In this document: piece by piece, positions 7,686-13,335 of the stretch
How positions within the stretch are numbered: position 1 is the first letter of the stretch
Layout: each line of letters starts with the position of its first letter
Assembly: GCA_903921135.1 (NCBI GenBank)
Contig: CAIXOY010000014.1
Location: 1-13,335, forward strand
DNA length: 13,335 nt
Reading direction: 5' to 3'
From: an uncultured Gammaproteobacteria bacterium
GTDB taxonomy: Bacteria; Pseudomonadota; Gammaproteobacteria; Pseudomonadales; UBA5518
Notes under the pieces: generated by a model
Database searches by the model: none
Seen by the model: the letters and a program-made list of their open reading frames with translations, nothing else
Told to the model about the DNA's origin: nothing
Program-made: the position numbers and the translations under genes

Positions 7686-7695
7686 CCGCAGCGCT
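7678..7695. terminator. Perfect hairpin spanning two convergent stop codons, possible bidirectional terminator
   Basis: AGCGCTG-accg-CAGCGCT is a perfect 7-base stem with a 4-base loop. It overlaps the TGA of the aldehyde dehydrogenase and touches the stop of the convergent hydrolase gene. There is no clear T-run on either side, so classical intrinsic termination is doubtful, but its location is suggestive. Confidence 0.35.
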
Positions 7696-8477
7696 CAGCC
7701 CAGCAGGAACGCGCAGGCGCGCGGAATGAAGAGATCGGGGGCCTCGGCGTGCAGCCAGTGGCCGGCCCCGGGAAGGGTTTCCGTCACCGCGCGGGGAAAG
7801 AGACCGAGAATCGCCGACTGATGCGCGGGCTGCACATAATCCGAGCGTTCACCACGCAGGAACAACGCAGGTCCGTCCCACCGATCACCACTGGAGCCTG
7901 AGGCGGGCGGCGCGAGAATCGCGGGATAGCCTTCGATGATCTCACGCAGACCGAGGCGCCAGGCCCAGGTGCCGTCTGCAACACGCTCGCGGTGCATCAG
8001 CAGCAAGGACACCAGCGCGGGATCCCGGAGACGCTCCTCCAGCAATCGCGCCGTCTCGCGACGGTCGGCTTCCGGGCACAGGGCAATCGCCTCCAGCGCA
8101 TCGAACACGGGCCCGTGATGCGCTGCGTAGGCCACGGGCGCGATATCCGCGACCAGCAATCGTTCGCAGCGCCCGGGAAAGTCGAGCGCGAATTGCATCG
8201 CAAGTTTGCCGCCCATCGAATGCCCGAGCAGAGCGGCCCGCTCGACCTTGAGGGCGTCCAGCGTGCGGGCAAGATCCCCGGCGAGTTCGCGGTACTGCAT
8301 GCCCGGGGCGCGAAAAGACTGTCCGTGGTTGCGCAGATCGGGAGATATCACCCGCGCCTGCGGAGCCAGCGCGCGAGCGATCGCACCCAGATTGCTGCCA
8401 AGGCCAAGCAATCCGTGAAGCAACACCACCGTACGCTCCGCCTCGCCCGCGATGCGTGTATGCAGAATCATGCTCAT
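7695..8477 (-). CDS. Alpha/beta hydrolase (YbfF-type esterase)
   Basis: A 260-residue alpha/beta hydrolase. With the start at 8477 the catalytic triad reads Ser87 in the nucleophile elbow GHSMGG (85-90), Asp213 in FLRGERSDYV and His240 in GAGHWLHAE. The oxyanion region HGLLGLGSN (21-29) and SPDLRNHGQS (45-54) match the YbfF-type short-acyl esterase group. No signal peptide is present, so it should be cytoplasmic. The start is uncertain: ATG 8477, ATG 8471 and a TTG at 8513 are all in frame and none has a strong ribosome site; homology begins around 8471-8477. It is convergent with the aldehyde dehydrogenase and divergent from the lipoprotein gene. The physiological ester is unknown. Confidence 0.88.
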   Translation of the reverse strand: MSMILHTRIAGEAERTVVLLHGLLGLGSNLGAIARALAPQARVISPDLRNHGQSFRAPGMQYRELAGDLARTLDALKVERAALLGHSMGGKLAMQFALDFPGRCERLLVADIAPVAYAAHHGPVFDALEAIALCPEADRRETARLLEERLRDPALVSLLLMHRERVADGTWAWRLGLREIIEGYPAILAPPASGSSGDRWDGPALFLRGERSDYVQPAHQSAILGLFPRAVTETLPGAGHWLHAEAPDLFIPRACAFLLG

Positions 8478-8500
8478 GGGCCCGATGGAAACACGGGCCG

Positions 8501-8529
8501 TTCCCCGCGGCAAGCCGCGTTGCTATGAT
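8501..8529 (+). promoter_or_regulatory. Promoter candidate for the lipoprotein gene (extended -10)
   Basis: TGCTATGAT provides an extended -10 (TG-n plus TATGAT at 8524-8529; 5 of 6). A weak -35 (TTCCCC, 8501-8506) lies 17 bases upstream. The predicted transcript start near 8536 leaves about 21 bases before the ATG, containing the AGGAA ribosome site at 8544-8548. Confidence 0.5.
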
Positions 8530-8556
8530 CGCGCCGCCCCCACAGGAACAGCCCCC

Positions 8557-9330
8557 ATGCGCCTCACCGCCCTGCTCGTCTCCGCCCTGCTGCTCATCAC
8601 CGGCTGCTCCAGCGGAGGTGGGGGGATCGGTGACGGCGGCAGCGGCGCGGCCGCCACACGCATCAAATCCGAGTACGACCCGCGGCTGGCCGACAAAGCA
8701 CAGTTCGGCCGTCTGGTGATCGCGCATATCAACCTGGGCAAACCGAGCCGCGCCTATCTTGCCGAGCACGAGGAGCGCATCGATGCACTCGTGGCGGATC
8801 GTCTGCGAGCCGCCGGCTACCAACTGCAACCCGGCACGGAGTTCGAGCAGGCCTGGCGAGAGGGCGTGCGCAAATGGGGAGAGCCCTACAACCCCACCAC
8901 CGGCAAGTTGAACCTGCAGGCTCTGCAGTACGTGCTGGCGGAGGCCGTGACCTGGCTGGCGGCGAACACCCAGGTGCAGGGCGTGGTCTTCACCAACCTC
9001 GAGGAGCAGCAGGTCTACTTCAACCCCTCGGGCAACCACATGGCGTATTTCATGGGCGTGGGGCGCAAGCCCGCCACCCGTGGCGGCGAAGGCATCACCG
9101 GTGACTTCAACTGGGTGCAGGGCGTGGATGCCGTCAGCATCAACATCAAGGTGCTGGATCTGAAGCTGCAACAGCTCTTCAGCGGCGCAGGCGGCATCGA
9201 GGTCACCGAGACGCTGGACCTCAAGGGTTCGACGCCGCGCTGGATGCGCTCGAAGAAGATCCTCGACAACGAAGACTTCATCGAGGAGGGCATCAATCTC
9301 GCGCTCGACCCCTGGATCAAGCCAGACTGA
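8557..9330 (+). CDS. Uncharacterised lipoprotein
   Basis: A 257-residue protein whose N-terminus is a textbook lipoprotein signal (MRLTALLVSALLLITGC, lipid-bearing Cys17). A flexible Ser/Gly/Ala-rich tether (18-33) follows, so it is anchored in the cell envelope; no Asp follows Cys17, favouring the outer membrane by the usual enterobacterial rule. The mature part has an alpha/beta look, with a stretch on Asn/Gly-rich turns (YFNPSGNHMAYFMGVG, 154-169), and ends in an amphipathic helix (FIEEGINLALDPWIKPD). I do not recognise a family; a CsgG/LpoB-like fold is only a guess from the strand-rich C-terminal half. The ATG at 8557 is fixed by the lipobox and AGGAA 8 bases upstream. It ends 13 bases from the convergent LLM oxidoreductase gene. 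Confidence 0.85.
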   Translation: MRLTALLVSALLLITGCSSGGGGIGDGGSGAAATRIKSEYDPRLADKAQFGRLVIAHINLGKPSRAYLAEHEERIDALVADRLRAAGYQLQPGTEFEQAWREGVRKWGEPYNPTTGKLNLQALQYVLAEAVTWLAANTQVQGVVFTNLEEQQVYFNPSGNHMAYFMGVGRKPATRGGEGITGDFNWVQGVDAVSINIKVLDLKLQQLFSGAGGIEVTETLDLKGSTPRWMRSKKILDNEDFIEEGINLALDPWIKPD

Positions 9331-9343
9331 CGCCCCCGGAGAA

Positions 9344-10201
9344 TCAGATCTGCGGAATCAGTTCCGCGTAGCGCTCGATCATCGGCATCACTGCGTCGGG
9401 TTTGTCCCACAGATCCACCGAGACACCCACGTTGACGCGGTAGATGCCCGCGTCGCGATAGCGCTTCAGGTCGTCCAGCGTGGGGTGCATCATCGCCTGC
9501 AGCGTGATCTTCACGGCATCCGGGTCACGACCGAATTCCTTCACCTGTTGCCTGAAGGCTGCCACCGAGGCAGCCACGTCGGGCAGCGCGAAATCCACAG
9601 GGAACCAGCCGTCGGCCCACTCGGCCGCGTGGCGAGTACCCAACGGCCCCATAGCACCGAAAATCACCGGCGGTCCACCGGCCTGCAAGGGCTTGGGCGA
9701 GCACCAGACCGCATCGAAATCGATGTAGTCGCCGTGGAACTCCGCCTGCTCGTCGCGCCAGAGTGCGCGTGTCGCAGCCACCGTCTCACGCAAGACGCCG
9801 TAGCGCTTTTTCCAGGGCTGACGGCTCACGTTGTCGAACTCTTCTTCGTTCCAGCCCACGCCCACGCCGATCTCGACGCGACCGCCCGAGAGGTGATCGA
9901 GCGTGGAAATGGTCTTGGCCTGGGAGAACACGTCGCGCTCCAGCATGAGCGCGATCCCTGTGCCTATGCGCAACCGCGTCGTCGCAGCCGCAGCTGCCAT
10001 CAACGACACATAGGGATCCATCATGAGTTTGTAGGGCTCGGGCAGGTTGCCACCGCCCGGATAGGGCGTCTTCATGGCGCAGGGAATGTGGCTGTGCTCG
10101 CCGTACCACAGGGACTCGAAGCCGTGATCCTCGAGCGCCTTTGCCAGAATGGCCGGCGAGGGATCAAGCAGCGTGTTCATGGAACTGAAGCCGATGTGCA
10201 T
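9344..10201 (-). CDS. LLM class (luciferase-like) flavin oxidoreductase, F420-dependent-like
   Basis: A 285-residue TIM-barrel oxidoreductase. The N-terminus (MHIGFSSMNTL, then ALEDHGFESLWYGEHSHIP at 22-40) is characteristic of luciferase-like monooxygenases. TTRLRIGTGIALMLERDVF and GGRVEIGVGVGWNEEEF are the strand-loop motifs of the subgroup often annotated as F420-dependent LLM oxidoreductases; PPVIFGAMGPLGTRHAAEWADGW follows. The cofactor could be F420 or FMN; sequence alone does not settle it. The ATG at 10201 has AGGAG (10210-10214, minus strand) 8 bases upstream, better than the upstream extension of the frame to 10264. Possible roles are oxidation of a small organic substrate or reduction of an enone; not predictable. 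Confidence 0.9.
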   Translation of the reverse strand: MHIGFSSMNTLLDPSPAILAKALEDHGFESLWYGEHSHIPCAMKTPYPGGGNLPEPYKLMMDPYVSLMAAAAATTRLRIGTGIALMLERDVFSQAKTISTLDHLSGGRVEIGVGVGWNEEEFDNVSRQPWKKRYGVLRETVAATRALWRDEQAEFHGDYIDFDAVWCSPKPLQAGGPPVIFGAMGPLGTRHAAEWADGWFPVDFALPDVAASVAAFRQQVKEFGRDPDAVKITLQAMMHPTLDDLKRYRDAGIYRVNVGVSVDLWDKPDAVMPMIERYAELIPQI

Positions 10202-10290
10202 CGGAAACTCTCCTGTGGGTATCGTGTGGCGGACGAATTGTACGCGAGCCCGGGCCCGCGACACTCATCCGCTCGCAGTAAGCGCGACGC
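10202..10290 (-). promoter_or_regulatory. Intergenic leader and -10 candidate for the LLM oxidoreductase gene
   Basis: On the minus strand TACAAT (10237-10242; 5 of 6 to the -10 consensus) lies 36 bases upstream of the ATG. The -35 region is poor. The 89-base gap follows the end of the formate dehydrogenase operon on the same strand; I see no clear terminator with a T-run, so read-through from fdsD is possible. Confidence 0.4.
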
Positions 10291-10509
10291 TCAGGCGATG
10301 AGGGGAACGACGCGCCCGGCGAGTTCCGAGGGCGACACTTCGCCTGCCTCGACAGCGGAGCACAGGGTGCGGCGCATGGCGGGTGTCCAGAAACGCTTGA
10401 TGTGGGATGCCACCGCCGCTGCCGCCACGGCCGAGTCTTTCTCCCAGCAATAGTTCGCACAGATCTGCTCGAGCATCTGCAGGGCGTGATCGCGTTCGTG
10501 ATGGGACAT
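10291..10509 (-). CDS. fdsD: Formate dehydrogenase delta subunit
   Basis: A 72-residue protein. The segment VASHIKRFWTPAMRRTL (33-49) matches the 'hIrkFWdPrMR' core that defines the small FdsD delta subunit of NAD-dependent molybdenum formate dehydrogenases. It is the last gene of the operon, starting 14 bases after the fdhD stop. The ATG at 10509 is the natural start although its ribosome site is weak, which fits coupling to the upstream gene. In the family it is needed for active holoenzyme rather than for catalysis. No cofactor-binding residues are evident. Confidence 0.88.
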   Translation of the reverse strand: MSHHERDHALQMLEQICANYCWEKDSAVAAAAVASHIKRFWTPAMRRTLCSAVEAGEVSPSELAGRVVPLIA

Positions 10510-10523
10510 GGCTTGAATTCCGT

Positions 10524-11342
10524 TCAGGTGTCGATGCGCGCGGGCACCGTGTAGACAGAAAATTTTCCGGGTCGTGCAAACGCGACAAGGCTCAGATTCG
10601 ATTGCTCCGCGAGGCTCACGGCCAGCGTGGTGGGGGCCGAAACCGCAACAAGCACGCGCATCCCGGCACGCGCCGCCTTTGTCACCATCTCATAGCTCGC
10701 CCGGCTCGAGACCAGCGCGAAGCCTTTGGCGGTATCGAGGCCCGCGCGCACCAATGCGCCGATCAGCTTGTCCAGGGCGTTGTGACGACCGACGTCCTCC
10801 CGGAGCAGCAGGACGGCGCCGTCCTCGGAACACCATGCTGCTGCATGCGCCCCGCCGGTTCGCTCCGAGAGCATCTGGAGGGGCGGGAGTTCCGAGCAGG
10901 CACGCTCCACGGCTACGGGTCGGATGGAGGGCCCGTCTGGCACCGGCTCGACCGCGCGTATCGCCTGATCGAGAGACTCCGCACCGCAGAGACCGCAACC
11001 GGTGCGTCCGGTCAGGTTGCGGCGCAGGGACTTCAGGGCGTGCTCACGCTCGGGAGACAGCGAGACCGACACCTCGATGCCACCGCCGTGCTCGGCGATG
11101 TCCATATCACGGATGTCACGTGCATCAGCAACAATCCCCTCGGAGAGACTGAAGCCGATCGCGAAGTCCTCGAGATCGGCTGGCGTCATCATCATCACGA
11201 CATGGGAAATGCCGTTGTAACTGAGCGCGACGGGCGTCTCCACGACCACCGCATCAACAGACTCCGCCACAGGAACACCCGCAAGGAAGCGCCGTACTCC
11301 GAGGTGGAGAAGGCACTCTTGCGCAGCAGCGGCCGGACTCAA
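10524..11342 (-). CDS. fdhD: FdhD/FdsC sulfur-carrier protein for formate dehydrogenase maturation
   Basis: In this family the protein passes sulfur from a cysteine desulfurase to the bis-molybdopterin guanine dinucleotide cofactor before insertion into the catalytic subunit. Visible: ETPVALSYNGISHVVMMMTP (35-54), EDFAIGFSLSEGIV (58-71), the reactive CGLC loop (Cys116 and Cys119), REDVGRHNALDK (181-192) and SSRASYEMVTKAARAGM (212-228). Numbering assumes the TTG at 11342, which overlaps the fdsA stop codon (TTGA) and gives 272 residues, close to the usual length. An ATG at 11423 is also open but would overlap fdsA by 85 bases with low-complexity extra sequence. The position between fdsA and fdsD matches fdsC. 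Confidence 0.92.
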   Translation of the reverse strand: MSPAAAAQECLLHLGVRRFLAGVPVAESVDAVVVETPVALSYNGISHVVMMMTPADLEDFAIGFSLSEGIVADARDIRDMDIAEHGGGIEVSVSLSPEREHALKSLRRNLTGRTGCGLCGAESLDQAIRAVEPVPDGPSIRPVAVERACSELPPLQMLSERTGGAHAAAWCSEDGAVLLLREDVGRHNALDKLIGALVRAGLDTAKGFALVSSRASYEMVTKAARAGMRVLVAVSAPTTLAVSLAEQSNLSLVAFARPGKFSVYTVPARIDT

Positions 11343-13335
11343 GCAGGCGCACCGGCTTCCGAGGTCGCCTGCTCCAGAAGGCGCTGCTGGCGATCGGAGA
11401 ATGCCTTGTGCCGCTGCTGCCACTCGGCGGGCGCATGCACCTTGCTGGCCTGCACCGCCGTCACCTTGTACTCGGGGCAGTTCGTCGCCCAGTCTGAGTT
11501 GTCGGTGGTGACCACGTTCGCGCCACTCACGGGGTGGTGGAAGGTGGTGTAGAGCACGCCCGCCTGCACGCGATCGGTTACCTCTGCGCGCAACACCGTC
11601 TCTCCGGCACGGCTCACCAGCCCCACCCAGTCACCGCTGCAGATCCCGCGTTCTTCCGCATCGTGCGGATGGATTTCGAGCAGGTCTTCGGCGTGGAAGC
11701 GCAGGTTCTCGGTGCGGCGGGTCTGCGCGCCGACGTTGTACTGCGACAGGATGCGACCGGTGGTGAGCAACAGCGGCAGGCGGCTGCTGGCGCGTTCCTC
11801 GGTGGGCACGAAGGGGGTCATCGCGAAGTAGCCCTTCCCGCGCACGAAGGCGCCCACGTGCATGGTGGGCGTCCCTTCAGGCGCCTGCTCGTTGCAGGGC
11901 CACTGGATGCTGCCGAGCTGATCGAGCTTCTCGTAGCTGACACCGGTGAATGTAGGTGTAAGAGCTGCGATCTCCTCCATGATCTCGCTGGCGTGGCGGT
12001 AGCTCATCGGGTAGCCGAGCGCATTGGCGAGCTTCTGCGTGATCTGCCAGTCCTCCAGCCCCGCCAGCGGCGGCACAGCGCGACGCACCCGCGAGATGCG
12101 GCGCTCGGCGTTGGTGAAGGTGCCGTCCTTCTCGAGGAAGGTGGCCCCCGGCAGGAACACGTGCGCGAACTTCGCGGTCTCGTTCAGGAACAGATCCTGG
12201 ACGACCAGGCACTCCAGCCCGCGCAAGGCGGCTTCGACATGTTGCGTGTTGGGATCGGACTGCGCGAAATCCTCGCCCTGCACGTACATGCCGCGGAAAC
12301 GCCCGTCCAGCGCGGCGTCGAACATGTTGGGGATCCGCATGCCCGGTTCGCCGTCGAGTTCCACGCCCCAGGCCGCCTCGAAGCTCGCACGCACGCCGGG
12401 ATCGGAGACATGACGGTAGCCGGGAAACTCGTGCGGGAAGGAGCCCATGTCGCAGGAGCCCTGCACATTGTTCTGACCGCGCAGCGGGTTCACACCCACG
12501 CCACGGCGCCCCAGATTGCCGGTTGCCATCGCGAGGTTCGCGATACCCATCACGGTGGTGGAACCCTGACTGTGTTCCGTCACGCCAAGGCCGTAGTAGA
12601 TCGCCGCGTTGGCAGCACCTGCGAACAGTCGCGCTGCAGCGCGCAACTCCTCGGCAGGAATGCCGGTGACGGCCGCGGTGGACTCCGGCGAGTGCTCCGG
12701 ACGCGACACGAACTCACGCCACTGCTGCCACTGCGTGAGATCGCAGCGCGCCTCGACGAATTCACGCTTCTCGAGTCCCTCGGTGACGATGACATGCGCC
12801 ATGGCATTGACGAAGGCCACGTTGGTGCCCGGGCGCAGTTGCAGGTGGTGCTCGGCGCGGATGTGCGGGCTCGCGACCAGCGCGATGCGGCGCGGATCCA
12901 CCACGATCAGTTGCGCGCCCTCACGCAGGCGCTTCTTCAGGCGCGAGGCGAAAACAGGATGCGCCTCGGTGGGGTTGGCGCCCATCACCATGATCACATC
13001 GGCTTCAGCGACAGAACTGAACGACTGCGTTCCGGCCGACTCGCCGAGGGTGGTCTTGAGACCATAGCCTGTGGGGGAATGGCACACACGGGCGCAGGTG
13101 TCGACGTTGTTGTTGCCGAAACCGGCACGCACGAGTTTCTGTACGAGCCAGGTCTCTTCGTTGGTGCAACGCGATGAGGTGATCGCACCCACGCTGTTGC
13201 GGCCGTACTTCTGCTGGATGTCACGGAAGCGGGCGGCGGCAAAGCCCACGGCATCGTCCCAGCTCACTTCGCGCCATGGCTCGTCGATGCTGTTGCGGAT
13301 CATCGGGTGCCGGATACGGTCTTTGTGCGTGGTGT
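11339..13335 (-). CDS. fdsA: Formate dehydrogenase alpha (catalytic) subunit, C-terminal part (cut by window edge)
   Basis: The last 664 residues of the molybdenum catalytic subunit are visible; the frame is open to the right edge, so the ATG at 13303 is internal. NNVDTCARVCHSPT carries the Mo-ligand Cys (codon 13082-13084) at the position of selenocysteine in E. coli FdhF, followed by the conserved catalytic His. The second conserved active-site Arg is in PLRGQNNVQG (codon 12479-12481). Next come the dehydrogenase domain and the C-terminal cofactor-binding domain (LLTTGRILSQYNVGAQTRR, then YTTFHHPVSGANVVT). The enzyme oxidises formate to CO2; with FdsB and FdsG, expected beyond the edge, electrons go to NAD. 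The usual N-terminal Fe-S domains are outside the window. Confidence 0.93.
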   Translation of the reverse strand, partial: TTHKDRIRHPMIRNSIDEPWREVSWDDAVGFAAARFRDIQQKYGRNSVGAITSSRCTNEETWLVQKLVRAGFGNNNVDTCARVCHSPTGYGLKTTLGESAGTQSFSSVAEADVIMVMGANPTEAHPVFASRLKKRLREGAQLIVVDPRRIALVASPHIRAEHHLQLRPGTNVAFVNAMAHVIVTEGLEKREFVEARCDLTQWQQWREFVSRPEHSPESTAAVTGIPAEELRAAARLFAGAANAAIYYGLGVTEHSQGSTTVMGIANLAMATGNLGRRGVGVNPLRGQNNVQGSCDMGSFPHEFPGYRHVSDPGVRASFEAAWGVELDGEPGMRIPNMFDAALDGRFRGMYVQGEDFAQSDPNTQHVEAALRGLECLVVQDLFLNETAKFAHVFLPGATFLEKDGTFTNAERRISRVRRAVPPLAGLEDWQITQKLANALGYPMSYRHASEIMEEIAALTPTFTGVSYEKLDQLGSIQWPCNEQAPEGTPTMHVGAFVRGKGYFAMTPFVPTEERASSRLPLLLTTGRILSQYNVGAQTRRTENLRFHAEDLLEIHPHDAEERGICSGDWVGLVSRAGETVLRAEVTDRVQAGVLYTTFHHPVSGANVVTTDNSDWATNCPEYKVTAVQASKVHAPAEWQQRHKAFSDRQQRLLEQATSEAGAPA

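Noticed and set aside
9331..9343. Terminator between the lipoprotein and LLM genes
   Set aside because: Only imperfect short complementarity around CTGA/TCAG is visible, with no stable stem and no T-run.
9485..10453. A 322-codon plus-strand frame across the LLM gene and the start of the formate dehydrogenase tail
   Set aside because: Antisense to two genes with clear family motifs; no coding signature.
10407..11552. A 381-codon plus-strand frame over fdhD
   Set aside because: Antisense shadow of fdhD and the end of fdsA; the composition is Arg/His-rich and no domain is visible.
11534..13177. A 547-codon open frame on the plus strand
   Set aside because: It lies fully antisense to fdsA, whose motifs are unmistakable. 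Its protein is rich in His, Arg, Gly and Ala with no recognisable domain, as expected from GC-rich codon bias.
1..13335. A defence island, mobile element or CRISPR system
   Set aside because: No repeats, integrase, transposase, nuclease or phage-like genes were found; the genes are metabolic or envelope functions with uniform GC-rich codon use.

Overview
This window is an ordinary-looking, GC-rich, gene-dense piece of chromosome, most likely from a Pseudomonadota bacterium. A gammaproteobacterium or betaproteobacterium is my guess from gene content only; no rRNA or other phylogenetic marker is present. It contains twelve protein genes, two of them cut by the window edges, and no gene-free stretch longer than about 165 bases. 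I see no tRNA, rRNA, CRISPR array, insertion sequence, phage gene or obvious transferred island.

Left part (1-1858, minus strand): a three-gene ABC transporter operon of the Gld type (ATPase, membrane permease, start of a GldG-like auxiliary protein). It is transcribed leftward from a good sigma70-like promoter at about 1916-1944. Divergent to it lies an exported protein with a HExxH zinc-peptidase motif (2021-3238).

Middle (3255-8477): a class III (CaiB/BaiF) CoA-transferase on the minus strand, divergent from a two-gene plus-strand unit encoding a GMC-family FAD alcohol dehydrogenase and an aldehyde dehydrogenase. The simplest reading is an alcohol to aldehyde to carboxylic acid route, with the CoA-transferase possibly activating the acid. 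The substrate cannot be read from sequence. An alpha/beta hydrolase of the YbfF type follows convergently; a perfect small hairpin spans both stop codons.

Right part (8557-13335): a small lipoprotein of unknown function; a luciferase-like (LLM) flavin oxidoreductase of the F420-dependent-like class; and on the minus strand the tail of an NAD-dependent, molybdenum-containing formate dehydrogenase operon. The visible order, fdsA (partial), the FdhD/FdsC sulfur carrier and the small delta subunit FdsD, matches the end of the known fdsGBACD arrangement, so fdsG and fdsB are expected just beyond the right edge. Together with the GMC and aldehyde dehydrogenases this suggests heterotrophic use of alcohols or C1-releasing compounds with formate oxidised to CO2 for NADH, but the functional link between these neighbouring units is inference.

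I found no convincing new biological system. The least explained items are the exported gluzincin-like protein, the lipoprotein, the Gld-type transporter in a probably non-gliding organism, and a nested inverted repeat in the divergent promoter region before the GMC gene.
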